From assembly GCA_016713645.1 (NCBI GenBank), contig JADJOU010000005.1, positions 62,001-126,000 on the forward strand: a stretch of DNA of 64,000 nt. Reading direction: 5' to 3'. Shown piece after piece: positions 53,911 through 62,594 of the stretch. The DNA comes from Bacteroidota bacterium (lineage in GTDB: Bacteria > Bacteroidota > Bacteroidia > Chitinophagales > JADJOU01). Position numbers and translations under genes: made by a program. Within the stretch, counting starts at the first letter, position 1. Every line of letters begins with the position of its first letter. The notes beneath the pieces were generated by a model that saw nothing but the letters and a program-made list of their open reading frames with translations, was not told the DNA's origin and ran no database searches.

Positions 53911-55290
53911 TTAGAATATTCTAAATAAAATTTTTCCTTGAACGCCTATGATATCTTTAGGTGCACTTGGCATTTGCTTAGGTCCTGTTCGCCATTGATA
54001 GAATGGCTCAGCTCTAAACAAAAACCGCTTCCACTCATATTGAATCCCAAGTGAAAAAACGAGATTATCGAATACGGGGACTTTCTCTTTTTGAACAAAT
54101 TCTGAGGTTTCTGGCTTTGATCCCACCACTAAATACCTATAATCAAATGTTTGTGTTTGGTTGATATTCAACCTAGTGCCAATGCCAGGCGCTAAAACAA
54201 AATGATTGACAATCCTAAATTGATAATTCAAGTGAATGGGTATTTGAGTGACTGTTCTGGTGAAATGAATATCCTCTATTCTCGTCTGATTGGGAATTCC
54301 ATGTTTAAATTTATCTCTAAAATTCTCTTCCGTCGCATCTTTAAAATCGCGTTCATCTTTGTAGCGACCTGCCTCAATGGTATTTGTTTCAAGGCCAAGA
54401 GAAAAAGACAATTTCTTGAAGAATCGAAACTCTGCCAATCCTCCCAATGCCCAAGACTTCTGTTTTAAAAACGTACTTACTCCAGCAAAAATCTCATAAA
54501 ACTTAGATTTTGCAAGTGCTGGCTTTGGCATTTTTACAGGAATTTCATTGACGTCTAAATCCTTATTCTTTGAGGTCTTTGCGCTATCGATTTCCTTTGA
54601 CTCGGTGAGCGCCAACTGCACCGTATCGCCATTTTTAATGGGCGTTCTGGCCATTTGTTCTGCATGATTGACATTCGACAATTCGTTTGGTATTCCCTCT
54701 TTACCAACGATAACTAAGGTTTTTGTTGCTAATTTGCTCTTTTCTGATTCTTCACCCTTGGTCAATTGAAGTGGCGGAATATCGCTCGATTGTTCTAGCT
54801 TCGATTTTTCAGGATCCGCCAGCAAAGCCTTTCCTCCACGCAGCTGCACACGCATTGTTTGCTTTAAATGCTTATTCTCTCTTTTCGCCTCACTTAAACT
54901 AGCCAATATCTCTTGATTATTTCGCTTCATTTCTTCCAACTCTGTTCTCAAATTTTGCTCTGCTGCCGGAATTTCATTCACTACAATTTCCTTAGATGGA
55001 ATCTCATTTACTTCAATTGGAGCAGCTGATTGGGTAGAGCCGCTATTTCCATTTGAAACACTATTAGCGACTTCCACTGTTGAATAGATTTTATGCAATG
55101 CTCTATTTTCGTTCCACAAAAAAGCAGTTGTGCCGATGAACAGAGTGGCAAAAATCCACCCAAATGCCCAGTGGTAATCGTTTTTCTTTTTTATAGAGGC
55201 TTGCACAACCTTCCATGACTCAGCATTGTATGCTGGCTGAATCTCTTCAAGCTTGCTTTTTAGCGCTTTGTCAAATAATTCTGAATTCAT
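53911..55290 (-). CDS. Membrane-anchored anti-sigma-like protein with C-terminal beta-barrel domain
   Basis: 459 residues. The N-terminal cytosolic segment (about 1-38, MNSELFDKALKSKLEEIQ) is followed by one membrane helix (about 41-59). Then comes a polar, charged linker of about 200 residues with a coiled-coil stretch (LRTELEEMKRNNQEILASLS). The C-terminal part (about 275-459) has alternating beta strands like an outer-membrane beta-barrel (FYEIFAGVSTFL, LSFSLGLETN, FVLAPGIGTRLN, FRAEPFYQWRTGP). Its start overlaps the stop of the ECF sigma gene by four bases, the usual place of a cognate anti-sigma factor. Role inferred from position and architecture only. Confidence 0.78.
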   Translation of the reverse strand: MNSELFDKALKSKLEEIQPAYNAESWKVVQASIKKKNDYHWAFGWIFATLFIGTTAFLWNENRALHKIYSTVEVANSVSNGNSGSTQSAAPIEVNEIPSKEIVVNEIPAAEQNLRTELEEMKRNNQEILASLSEAKRENKHLKQTMRVQLRGGKALLADPEKSKLEQSSDIPPLQLTKGEESEKSKLATKTLVIVGKEGIPNELSNVNHAEQMARTPIKNGDTVQLALTESKEIDSAKTSKNKDLDVNEIPVKMPKPALAKSKFYEIFAGVSTFLKQKSWALGGLAEFRFFKKLSFSLGLETNTIEAGRYKDERDFKDATEENFRDKFKHGIPNQTRIEDIHFTRTVTQIPIHLNYQFRIVNHFVLAPGIGTRLNINQTQTFDYRYLVVGSKPETSEFVQKEKVPVFDNLVFSLGIQYEWKRFLFRAEPFYQWRTGPKQMPSAPKDIIGVQGKILFRIF

Positions 55291-55883
55291 ATTCCTGTAT
55301 TTCTTTTTTGTTCAACGAGTTCGTACTTTCTTTTTTTTTCAATTAAAATCACCAAATTTTGTCGAGCACGCGCTAGATTAGATTTTGACGTCCCCTCTGA
55401 AATCCCCAATCGCTCAGCGATTTCTTGATGATTGTATCCATCAATCGCATACATCATGAGCACTGTGCGATAAGAGGGCGATAATTCTTGAACCAGTTTC
55501 AACAGCTCCTCCGCATTTAATTCATCTATAATATTGCTATCCATGGGCTTTTCATGATACGGCTCCAAGGAAATCACAGGCGTCTCTCTTTGTGACTTTC
55601 GGTAATAATCAATGGATGTATTCACTAAAATTGTTCTCAACCAAGCTTTAAATGGCTTTGTCATATCGAATTTAGCGAGATTATTAAATACCTTGATAAA
55701 ACTATCATTCAAAACCTCCTCGGCATCCTCGGCATTATTGCAATACCTCAAGGATATGCTCTTTGCAAATGAATAGTGGGATTGATAGAGGTATTCTTGA
55801 GCAGCTGATACATTTTCTGTGCAAGCTTGCAATACCTCATAGAGGTTTTCTTCACTGTATTTTTTTGGCTTCTTGAACAACAT
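55287..55883 (-). CDS. RNA polymerase ECF sigma factor
   Basis: 198 residues with the two conserved ECF parts: region 2 (about residues 25-95, SISLRYCNNAEDAEEVLNDS and KAWLRTILVNTSIDYYRKSQ) and region 4 (about 135-185, YRTVLMMYAIDGYNHQEIAE, LGISEGTSKSNLARARQ, a helix-turn-helix). No extra domains. It is translationally coupled (four-base overlap) to the membrane protein downstream and divergent from a lipoprotein gene. On the minus strand a TAATTTTG box lies at 55910-55903. Confidence 0.92.
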   Translation of the reverse strand: MLFKKPKKYSEENLYEVLQACTENVSAAQEYLYQSHYSFAKSISLRYCNNAEDAEEVLNDSFIKVFNNLAKFDMTKPFKAWLRTILVNTSIDYYRKSQRETPVISLEPYHEKPMDSNIIDELNAEELLKLVQELSPSYRTVLMMYAIDGYNHQEIAERLGISEGTSKSNLARARQNLVILIEKKRKYELVEQKRNTGI

Positions 55884-55915
55884 CTATATACATTACGCAT
55901 ATCAAAATTAATCCG

Positions 55916-55942
55916 TTGCGTCATAAATAAAGTTTATTTTTG
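55916..55942 (+). promoter_or_regulatory. Promoter of the lipoprotein gene
   Basis: TTG at 55916-55918 and TATTTTTG at 55935-55942 (16 bases apart), followed by the ATG at 55960. The sigma factor's own -7 box lies back to back at 55903-55910 on the other strand. Confidence 0.45.
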
Positions 55943-55959
55943 TCTGATAATCAAATCCT

Positions 55960-56574
55960 ATGAAATATTCAGTCCTATTGCTTGCGATTGCCATGATGCT
56001 GCAATCATGCACGAAGTCCAATCTAGAAGATGAGACCAATGAAATTTTAATTGAAGAGACCAATGATGAATTATTGGCCTTGGCAGCTAATCCCCAAACG
56101 GCTATGCTTATTGAGGACCAAACGAAATCTGGCAGCGACAGGAAAAAATTCAAGCATCCTTGCTCTTTGAGAGCAGAGAGACTAGAATATACAGATTTAC
56201 CTGCGAAAATCGCCGATTACATTCAATCTCTTACAGATGAAAACATATACACGGTATTCATCCTCAAAATATCTAAATCTTCAGACCACTATCGCTATTC
56301 CGTTCGCTTAAATAGTGGCTTGCACGCTCATTTTGATCGCGATGGAAATCTAAAGAGACAAATCACCAAGAACAAGCGTTTTGAAGCAATTCGATTCGAT
56401 AAATTACCCCTTGACGCACAAACTTATCTCACAGACAAAATCAATCTCGAGAGCATCATCGGAATATTAAAGGTGACCAAAATGGATGATTCTGTGCGTT
56501 TTGTAGCGCGCCTTAGAGATAATTCGCGAATTCGATTTGATGCTGAGGGCAATTTGCTCAACATCATCAAATAG
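55960..56574 (+). CDS. Lipoprotein with two PepSY-like repeats
   Basis: 204 residues. A lipoprotein signal with lipobox LQSC (Cys at residue 19: AMMLQSCTKSN) is followed by an acidic linker. Two related units of about 65 residues end in the same pattern: GLHAHFDRDGNLKRQ and SRIRFDAEGNLLNI, each preceded by a Y/V-R-x-A/S-V-R-L strand. This resembles the PepSY-like/DUF2874 periplasmic fold. Function unknown. It is divergent from the ECF sigma operon and may be one of its targets, which is inference. Confidence 0.7.
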   Translation: MKYSVLLLAIAMMLQSCTKSNLEDETNEILIEETNDELLALAANPQTAMLIEDQTKSGSDRKKFKHPCSLRAERLEYTDLPAKIADYIQSLTDENIYTVFILKISKSSDHYRYSVRLNSGLHAHFDRDGNLKRQITKNKRFEAIRFDKLPLDAQTYLTDKINLESIIGILKVTKMDDSVRFVARLRDNSRIRFDAEGNLLNIIK

Positions 56575-56627
56575 TTGAGATACCGCATCATGGGCGACTA
56601 ATGACTGCTCACGCTCATATAGATTTT

Positions 56628-56660
56628 AAAGGCTGTTTCCGTTCAAGAGCAGCCTTTTTG
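56628..56660 (+). terminator. Terminator after the lipoprotein gene
   Basis: AAAGGCTG (56628-56635) pairs with CAGCCTTT (56650-56657), followed by a T-rich tail. Confidence 0.7.
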
Positions 56661-56751
56661 ATTTTTATTAACGCACGCGGAATCAAAATTATATTTTAAT
56701 TTGTCCGAACATCAAAATAAACTATTTTTACTTTTCAAATAAAGAAGCATT

Positions 56752-57567
56752 TTGTCGAAGATTATAGAAACATTGAAGGATAAAGTATTTTGGATAAATC
56801 TTGTCGTCGCGGCAATTTTTTTTAACATCCTCATTTGGCTAACCCTTCAATTTCTAAAAGTCTATACGCACCACGGAGAATCCATCACAGTGCCGAATGT
56901 AAAGTCAGTCCATGTAAACAAAGCGATGGACATGATTGAAGCCCTAGACCTCATCTATGAAATTGCAGATTCAGTTTATAATCCCGCTATAAAATCTGGA
57001 ACCATCGTCGATCAGCAGCCTTTTGCTGGGGCGATTGTCAAGAGTGGTCGGACGATATATCTCTCCGTTTCAACGACAAAACCACCATTGGTCGAAATGC
57101 CCTCCCTCGTAGGAAAGAGCTCACTGAGATTTGCCAAAATAGAATTGGAGAGCAGGGGTTTGAGATTGGGGGAATTGACCTATATTCCCAGTCCTGAAAA
57201 GGATGCTGTACTTGAGCAAACCATTGGCAGCACGCCAATACGCGGAGGGATTATGCTCCCTAAAGGGACAACCATCAATTTGACTTTGGGTGATGGCCTG
57301 ACTGGTCAATTGGTAGATGTGCCCATGCTCGTTGGCAGAAGCCGCGAAGAGGCAGAACTCATCATTCTTGGATACAATCTAACTGCTAATTTCTTTTACG
57401 ACATCGATGTGATCGACTCCTCGAAAGGAATTGTATACAAACAATACCCATCTGCATTTGACGAAGAAAAATTGAACTATGGCGAGCCAATCGATGTATT
57501 TATTGGAACAAAGATTCCTGAATATATTGCAAAAGATACATTCAAAATGAATAAAATCAAGCAATAG
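56752..57567 (+). CDS. PASTA domain-containing membrane protein
   Basis: 271 residues, TTG start. One N-terminal membrane helix (about 13-35, VFWINLVVAAIFFNILIWLT) is followed by three PASTA domains, opening VPNVKSVHVNKAMDMIEALD, MPSLVGKSSLRFAKIELESR and VPMLVGRSREEAELIILGYN. There is no kinase or transpeptidase domain. PASTA domains bind peptidoglycan fragments or help protein contacts at the cell wall in kinases and PBPs. Free-standing forms are common in Bacteroidota and uncharacterised. It heads a plus-strand cluster with the T9SS protein, a DCC protein and mltG. Confidence 0.88.
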   Translation: MSKIIETLKDKVFWINLVVAAIFFNILIWLTLQFLKVYTHHGESITVPNVKSVHVNKAMDMIEALDLIYEIADSVYNPAIKSGTIVDQQPFAGAIVKSGRTIYLSVSTTKPPLVEMPSLVGKSSLRFAKIELESRGLRLGELTYIPSPEKDAVLEQTIGSTPIRGGIMLPKGTTINLTLGDGLTGQLVDVPMLVGRSREEAELIILGYNLTANFFYDIDVIDSSKGIVYKQYPSAFDEEKLNYGEPIDVFIGTKIPEYIAKDTFKMNKIKQ

Positions 57568-57600
57568 CAATGCTTGTTAGCAGATGCTCCACATTAAAAT

Positions 57601-59841
57601 ATGATTAAATCTATCTCCTTTTTTTTCGCTGTTTTTTTTACCACTTTTCAAGTAAATTTATTTGGACAAGAGGAGCAATTATTGCCCGTTCAATCCAATG
57701 CGGCCTTAATTGAACATGCCACAAAACTAGGTCTAGCTAATTCTTCTACCATGCGCGTCATTGATGGAATCAATATCATCAAAACCGATACGCTTCCCTT
57801 ACCCTTTATTGATGAATTTTCATCGTATACCCTAAAGCCCTATAAATTTACGTATTCTAGTCCTGATTCTTCTGCTTTAGTCGCTGGACAATGTGTAGAA
57901 AATTCAGGCGTAACGACGAGTTTGGTCCCATTTAATTTTGATACGACTTATTTCTACAAATACAATCTAGTTACAAAATCAATCGATTCTATTCCAAAGA
58001 ACCCCATTCTAGTTCGGTTCTATGATTCATTGACACACTGCTTTGATACTGCGAGGTTGTATTATCTATATCCCCAAGCTTTTCGCATCGTTGCTACAGA
58101 TCCATTGACAGGAAAAACAATTGATAGCACGCCTATTCTTCACGACACCTTGCTGAGATGCGCCAGCGTTAACTATTTTCATTTCGATACTTTTTCAAAA
58201 TGGGTAGATAATTTTGCCTACGTCAATAATACGTTTCCAATCGATCCGCCAACCATAGGTGTTGCAACACTAGATGGCTTGAATGAATTTGGCTTGCCCT
58301 ATAATAAGTCAGCCATCACGGCATATGGAATTGCAGACTACCTCACGTCTAAACCCATCAAACTCAAGGGATACAATTACAACGATTCTGTCTTTATCTC
58401 TTTTTGTTATGAGGCAAAAGGGCTGGGCGATGGTCCCAACGAAACAGATTCTCTCATCCTTGAACTGCTCGATGACAAGGGAAACTGGAATAAATTATGG
58501 CACAGGGCAGGATATGTCACTGAGGGGATTATCCCTGATACATTTGCACAAATCATCTTGCGCATACCGAACAAAGTCAGCAGTATTGATCCACAGTATT
58601 TTTACAATGGATTTCAATTCCGATTTAAAAACTACGCATCGCTCACAGGCAATAACGATCATTGGCATTTAGACTATGTTCGTCTTGACAAGAATAGAGG
58701 CTTGCTCGATACATCGATGGATGATGTCGCATTTGTATATCCGGTGCCCTTTTTATTGAAAGACTATACACAAAAACCGGCTGACCATTTTGATCCCGCC
58801 AAAGATTTAATCGATACAATCGAAATACAAAATAGGGATAATGATAAAACCACATTTGCCAACAAGTATAGCGTTAGCGTAAATGTCTCCAATAGCGCAG
58901 TGCCTCTATTCTCCGTATCAGATAAGCCATACGGAACCTCTCGACTCAAGCTGCTAGGAGAGAATCCCAAGAAATTTAATATCCCCAAATTGACATCGGA
59001 TAGCATCGTGATTAGAACCCGTTTTTGGATGGGTGCAATTGACGATCTATGCGATAAAAACGATACAACGGAGGGCTTTCAAGTTTTCCATAATCTCCTT
59101 GCCTATGACGATGGCAGTGCTGAAAAAGCGTATGGCATTCAAGGCAATGGATTGAAAAAATTTGCCTATCAATTTGATTTGGCTAAAGAAGATACTCTAG
59201 CTGGATTGATGATTCAATATACGAATATTGATGAAAATGTACAAGATTTGGTTTTTAATATCACCATTTGGAGCTCAATAGAAGTAGGCACTGCGAATGA
59301 AAAAGTGATTTCAGAATTGGTCAATGTCAAACCAAAATATATTGAGCCCTATAATAAATTTGCCGTTTACGTTTTAGATACGCCACTCATTTTAACGGGC
59401 AAAGTCTATATTGGTTGGCTTCAGACAGACCTCAGAAATCTGCAAATTGGATATGACCGCAACAGCGCGCGAGGTAGAAGTAAAATGTTTGTCTTCAACA
59501 ATGGCACTTGGAAAGCATCAACGGTCCCACTCGATGGATCGCCCATGATACGAGCTATTATCGACGGGAACTATAAATTGTCCTCTTCTATTAAGCCTCT
59601 AGTTATAGAGGATTATCAAATACGCGTTTATCCCAATCCAGTCCAAGATGTTCTTCATATATCGAGTGCTACTGGCGACACTAAAACAGTTGAATTGATC
59701 GATGTGCTCGGAACTTCACATATCAATACAACGATGAACAATCAAGCAGAGATAGATTGTCAAAACCTCCCAAGGGGATTGTATATTTTGAACGTAAAAA
59801 AAGAGGGGAAAATAGTTTATACAGGAAAAATTCTTAAGTAA
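57601..59841 (+). CDS. T9SS type A sorting domain protein
   Basis: 746 residues, intact. Signal peptide (MIKSISFFFAVFFTTFQVNL, cleaved near FGQ), then a large beta-rich region without a recognised catalytic motif (e.g. YNDSVFISFCYEAKGLGDGP, FQFRFKNYASLTGNNDHWHL, a jelly-roll-like pattern). A type A sorting domain starts at VYPNPVQDVLHISSATGDTK and ends KEGKIVYTGKILK. It would be exported by the T9SS and displayed or released. It lies between the PASTA gene and the DCC gene, 33 bases from each. This order suggests a role at the cell envelope. Confidence 0.85.
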   Translation: MIKSISFFFAVFFTTFQVNLFGQEEQLLPVQSNAALIEHATKLGLANSSTMRVIDGINIIKTDTLPLPFIDEFSSYTLKPYKFTYSSPDSSALVAGQCVENSGVTTSLVPFNFDTTYFYKYNLVTKSIDSIPKNPILVRFYDSLTHCFDTARLYYLYPQAFRIVATDPLTGKTIDSTPILHDTLLRCASVNYFHFDTFSKWVDNFAYVNNTFPIDPPTIGVATLDGLNEFGLPYNKSAITAYGIADYLTSKPIKLKGYNYNDSVFISFCYEAKGLGDGPNETDSLILELLDDKGNWNKLWHRAGYVTEGIIPDTFAQIILRIPNKVSSIDPQYFYNGFQFRFKNYASLTGNNDHWHLDYVRLDKNRGLLDTSMDDVAFVYPVPFLLKDYTQKPADHFDPAKDLIDTIEIQNRDNDKTTFANKYSVSVNVSNSAVPLFSVSDKPYGTSRLKLLGENPKKFNIPKLTSDSIVIRTRFWMGAIDDLCDKNDTTEGFQVFHNLLAYDDGSAEKAYGIQGNGLKKFAYQFDLAKEDTLAGLMIQYTNIDENVQDLVFNITIWSSIEVGTANEKVISELVNVKPKYIEPYNKFAVYVLDTPLILTGKVYIGWLQTDLRNLQIGYDRNSARGRSKMFVFNNGTWKASTVPLDGSPMIRAIIDGNYKLSSSIKPLVIEDYQIRVYPNPVQDVLHISSATGDTKTVELIDVLGTSHINTTMNNQAEIDCQNLPRGLYILNVKKEGKIVYTGKILK

Positions 59842-59873
59842 AACGCCTATTCCTCCTAAGAGAAAAGAACAAA

Positions 59874-60329
59874 TTGAACACCGGAGAACAAATACCTATT
59901 CTGCAAAGGGAAAGTGGCCAAAAGCCTTTGCTCTATTTTGATGGGGATTGTTCATTGTGCAATAAATCTGTCCAATTTATTTTAGCCCACGAAAAAAATG
60001 AGGAGATCCTCTTTGCCCCACTGAGCAGCATAAAGTCAAATGATTTAACGTTTCAAAATACAAATAATACAACGATTGCCGACAGTATCATTTTTTTAGA
60101 AAATGGCATTGCATATCAAAAGTTTGATGCAGTAATGCGCCTCATTAAATACCTCAAATTCCCCTATACACTATTTGCTGTATTCAAAATACTTCCATCG
60201 TCAATAGGAAATATTTTTTATCATTACATAGCGAAAAATCGCAGCCGTTGGTTTAAAAACAGCACCACTTGTTGGGTCGTTAATAATCAAAATGCTGCGC
60301 GATTTTTGAATACAAGTCTTGTTGCATGA
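59874..60329 (+). CDS. DCC-family thiol-disulfide oxidoreductase (DUF393)
   Basis: 151 residues, TTG start. The DCC signature DGDCSLCNKSVQFIL near residues 24-38 has the CxxC pair (C-S-L-C). AMRLIKYLKFPYTLFAVFKI and the tail part RSRWFKNSTTC follow, as in the family. The redox partner is unknown. The last four bases overlap the ATG of mltG, so the two are translationally coupled. Confidence 0.87.
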   Translation: MNTGEQIPILQRESGQKPLLYFDGDCSLCNKSVQFILAHEKNEEILFAPLSSIKSNDLTFQNTNNTTIADSIIFLENGIAYQKFDAVMRLIKYLKFPYTLFAVFKILPSSIGNIFYHYIAKNRSRWFKNSTTCWVVNNQNAARFLNTSLVA

Positions 60330-61324
60330 AAAGAAAATTAATCATTGGAATTTCTCTTATCTTATTCGCAATTTATACAATTTGCGGCATTGATAATGTA
60401 GATTCTGCTAAACCAGTAAAATTGCGCATTTCTTCTAAAAGCAATATGAAAGAAGCTTTAGAAAGTATTCATGGTCAATTAAAATTAAAGCGCCCTTTTA
60501 CATTTACCATCTTGCTTCGTTTGATGCAAGTCAAAAAAATCAAACCCGGCTTGTATGAGATTAGCCCTTCTGAAAACAATTGGAGAATCGTTCGAAAGTT
60601 GATGTCTGGCAATCAAACCCCGGTTAATTTTGTCATCAACAATATCGTGCTCAAAGAAGACCTTGCTGGCAAGATTGCTGCCAATTTGGAAATAGACTCT
60701 GCTACCGTGATGGACAAATTAAATGACGCAAATTTTTGCCGTGATTTAGGCTATACAACAGAGAATATCCTATGTCTTTTTCTCCCCAACACTTACCAAA
60801 TGTATTGGAATATTAATTGGGACCAATTCATCCAAAGAATGGAAAAAGAAAATCGCATATTCTGGACAGATGAAAGATTGGAAAAGGCAAAGGCGTTAAA
60901 GCTTTCAAAAGAGGAAATCTATACCTTGGCGAGTTTAGTTCAAAAAGAGTATTACAAAAAGTCTGAGCGAAAAACCATTGCTGGCGTTATTTACAATCGC
61001 TTGAATAAGGGAATGGCTTTGCAAATAGATGCGACTTGTATTTATGCGACAAGAGATTTCACCGCACGAAGGGTGAATGAGACACATCTCCATTTCGCAT
61101 CGCCCTATAATACTTATATGAAAACTGGTCTCCCGCCAGGCCCTATTTGTATCCCAGAAATTGGTACAATAGATGACGCCCTCAACCTAGAAAGCCACCC
61201 ATTTCTTTTCTATTGCGCCAAACCAGACTTATCGGGCTATCACGAATTCTCTACGAATTTTACTGCCCATATTCATACTGCTAGACAATATCAAAAGACC
61301 TTAAATAAAAAGGGAATTCATTGA
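60326..61324 (+). CDS. mltG: Endolytic murein transglycosylase MltG
   Basis: 332 residues. Cleaves nascent glycan strands of peptidoglycan at the inner membrane and so sets strand length. An N-terminal membrane helix (LIIGISLILFAIYTICGID) is followed by the YceG-like domain: a LysM-like part with KIKPGLYEISPSENNWRIV, then FLPNTYQMYWN, the catalytic block LASLVQKEYYKKSERKTIAG with its Glu, VIYNRLNKGMALQIDATCIY, and PYNTYMKTGLPPGPICIPE. Length is normal. Confidence 0.92.
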   Translation: MKRKLIIGISLILFAIYTICGIDNVDSAKPVKLRISSKSNMKEALESIHGQLKLKRPFTFTILLRLMQVKKIKPGLYEISPSENNWRIVRKLMSGNQTPVNFVINNIVLKEDLAGKIAANLEIDSATVMDKLNDANFCRDLGYTTENILCLFLPNTYQMYWNINWDQFIQRMEKENRIFWTDERLEKAKALKLSKEEIYTLASLVQKEYYKKSERKTIAGVIYNRLNKGMALQIDATCIYATRDFTARRVNETHLHFASPYNTYMKTGLPPGPICIPEIGTIDDALNLESHPFLFYCAKPDLSGYHEFSTNFTAHIHTARQYQKTLNKKGIH

Positions 61325-61382
61325 TTTTTTGATGCGTATTTCTTTGCAACATTTGATAAATTAAGTAATTTTATGAAATCAA

Positions 61383-61415
61383 TTGAATTAGATACACAAG
61401 TTCTGTTTAGTTTTG
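61383..61415 (+). promoter_or_regulatory. Promoter upstream of the small exported protein
   Basis: TTG at 61383-61385 and TAGTTTTG at 61408-61415, 22 bases apart; the gene starts at 61438. Confidence 0.5.
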
Positions 61416-61437
61416 TCTTATAAATCATCCATCTAAC

Positions 61438-61839
61438 ATGAAATACATCTACACCATATTTATATTTTTTCTTGCGTTAAACAGCCAAGCACAATCGGAA
61501 TTGAGCACCCCCGCTAAGGTTTTCAATTGCAAAGATTTTAAGAATTCCCTTTTCAAAATAAAGACAAACGCCAATAGTGAAGAGTATTGGTTTGTAAAAG
61601 AGACCGATGTTTTACAAAAGGACATGGTCAATAAATCAGAGGCGGAGTCAACTTTATATTGGTTGGACTCTTGCGAATTTGTATTGATTTACAATAAAAT
61701 TTCAGGATTCCCTTCCTTAAATTTAAAAGACAAATACATTTATACGATAGATAAAATAAACGGCAATTCATTCTTTCTAAGAACATCCTACAAGGGCTTA
61801 GAAGTGATTCAAGAGCTGGAGTGGATTGAAGAGCGATAG
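61438..61839 (+). CDS. Small exported protein of unknown function
   Basis: 133 residues. Signal peptide MKYIYTIFIFFLALNSQAQS with a likely cut after AQ, then a compact, mostly beta-predicted domain with FNCKDFKNSLFKIKTNANSE, STLYWLDSCEFVLIYNKISG and IDKINGNSFFLRTSYKGLEV. There are two cysteines in the mature part. No family recognised; the WLDSCEFVL motif occurs in other small secreted Bacteroidota proteins, from memory only. Own promoter; radC follows 56 bases later. Confidence 0.75.
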   Translation: MKYIYTIFIFFLALNSQAQSELSTPAKVFNCKDFKNSLFKIKTNANSEEYWFVKETDVLQKDMVNKSEAESTLYWLDSCEFVLIYNKISGFPSLNLKDKYIYTIDKINGNSFFLRTSYKGLEVIQELEWIEER

Positions 61840-61895
61840 CACAAAGCGAGCTATCAGAAGCGATCGAAGATTAAACTTAAAGTAAAATATATATC

Positions 61896-62594
61896 ATGAA
61901 TTATTCAGAGAATAAGCTCTCCATCAAGCAATGGCATGAGGATGATCAACCGCGTGAAAAACTCATGCTCAAAGGAAGCAATGCGTTAAGTGATTCAGAA
62001 TTATTGGCAATTTTAATTGGCTCAGGGAATAGAGAGGAATCTGCACTAGCCCTTTGCAAAAGAATCCTGCACGATGTGTCAAACGATTTAAATCACTTAG
62101 GGCGATTAAACATCAAAAAACTGATGAGCTATAAGGGGATTGGAGAAGCAAAGGCTATCACAATTGCAGCAGCGCTTGAACTAGGAAAACGTCGTCGCGA
62201 AAGCAGTCCCAAAGAAAAACCCATCATTCGTAATTCTAACGAAGCGTACAATGCCATCGCTTATCTTTTAGAGGATCTTGCAATGGAAGAATTTTGGCTT
62301 ATTCACCTCAACCACGGAGCGCGCCTCACAAAACTTGAGCGCATCAGCATTGGCGGAATTGCCGCTACCATAGTCGACTTAAAACTAATTGGAAAGACCT
62401 GTCTTGAAAACCTCACCTCTTCAGTCATTCTCTGCCACAATCATCCCTCTGGCAATTTGCAGCCGAGTGAACAAGACAATAAATTAACCAAAAAAATTCA
62501 AGAGGCGCTATTGCTGTTTGATATTGCCGTGAGAGATCACATCATTATTGGGGGAAAGGGCTATTATAGCTATGCCGATAATGGGAACCTCTAA
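61896..62594 (+). CDS. radC: RadC family JAB-domain protein
   Basis: 232 residues. An N-terminal UPF0758 part with helix-hairpin-helix (MSYKGIGEAKAITIAAALEL) precedes a C-terminal JAMM/MPN domain with the zinc motif CHNHPSGNLQPSEQD. RadC was named for DNA repair, but that role is doubtful; in several bacteria it is tied to competence or mobile elements. Here it is a chromosomal housekeeping-type copy. Its stop TAA (62592-62594) overlaps the stop of kdsB on the other strand. Confidence 0.92.
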   Translation: MNYSENKLSIKQWHEDDQPREKLMLKGSNALSDSELLAILIGSGNREESALALCKRILHDVSNDLNHLGRLNIKKLMSYKGIGEAKAITIAAALELGKRRRESSPKEKPIIRNSNEAYNAIAYLLEDLAMEEFWLIHLNHGARLTKLERISIGGIAATIVDLKLIGKTCLENLTSSVILCHNHPSGNLQPSEQDNKLTKKIQEALLLFDIAVRDHIIIGGKGYYSYADNGNL

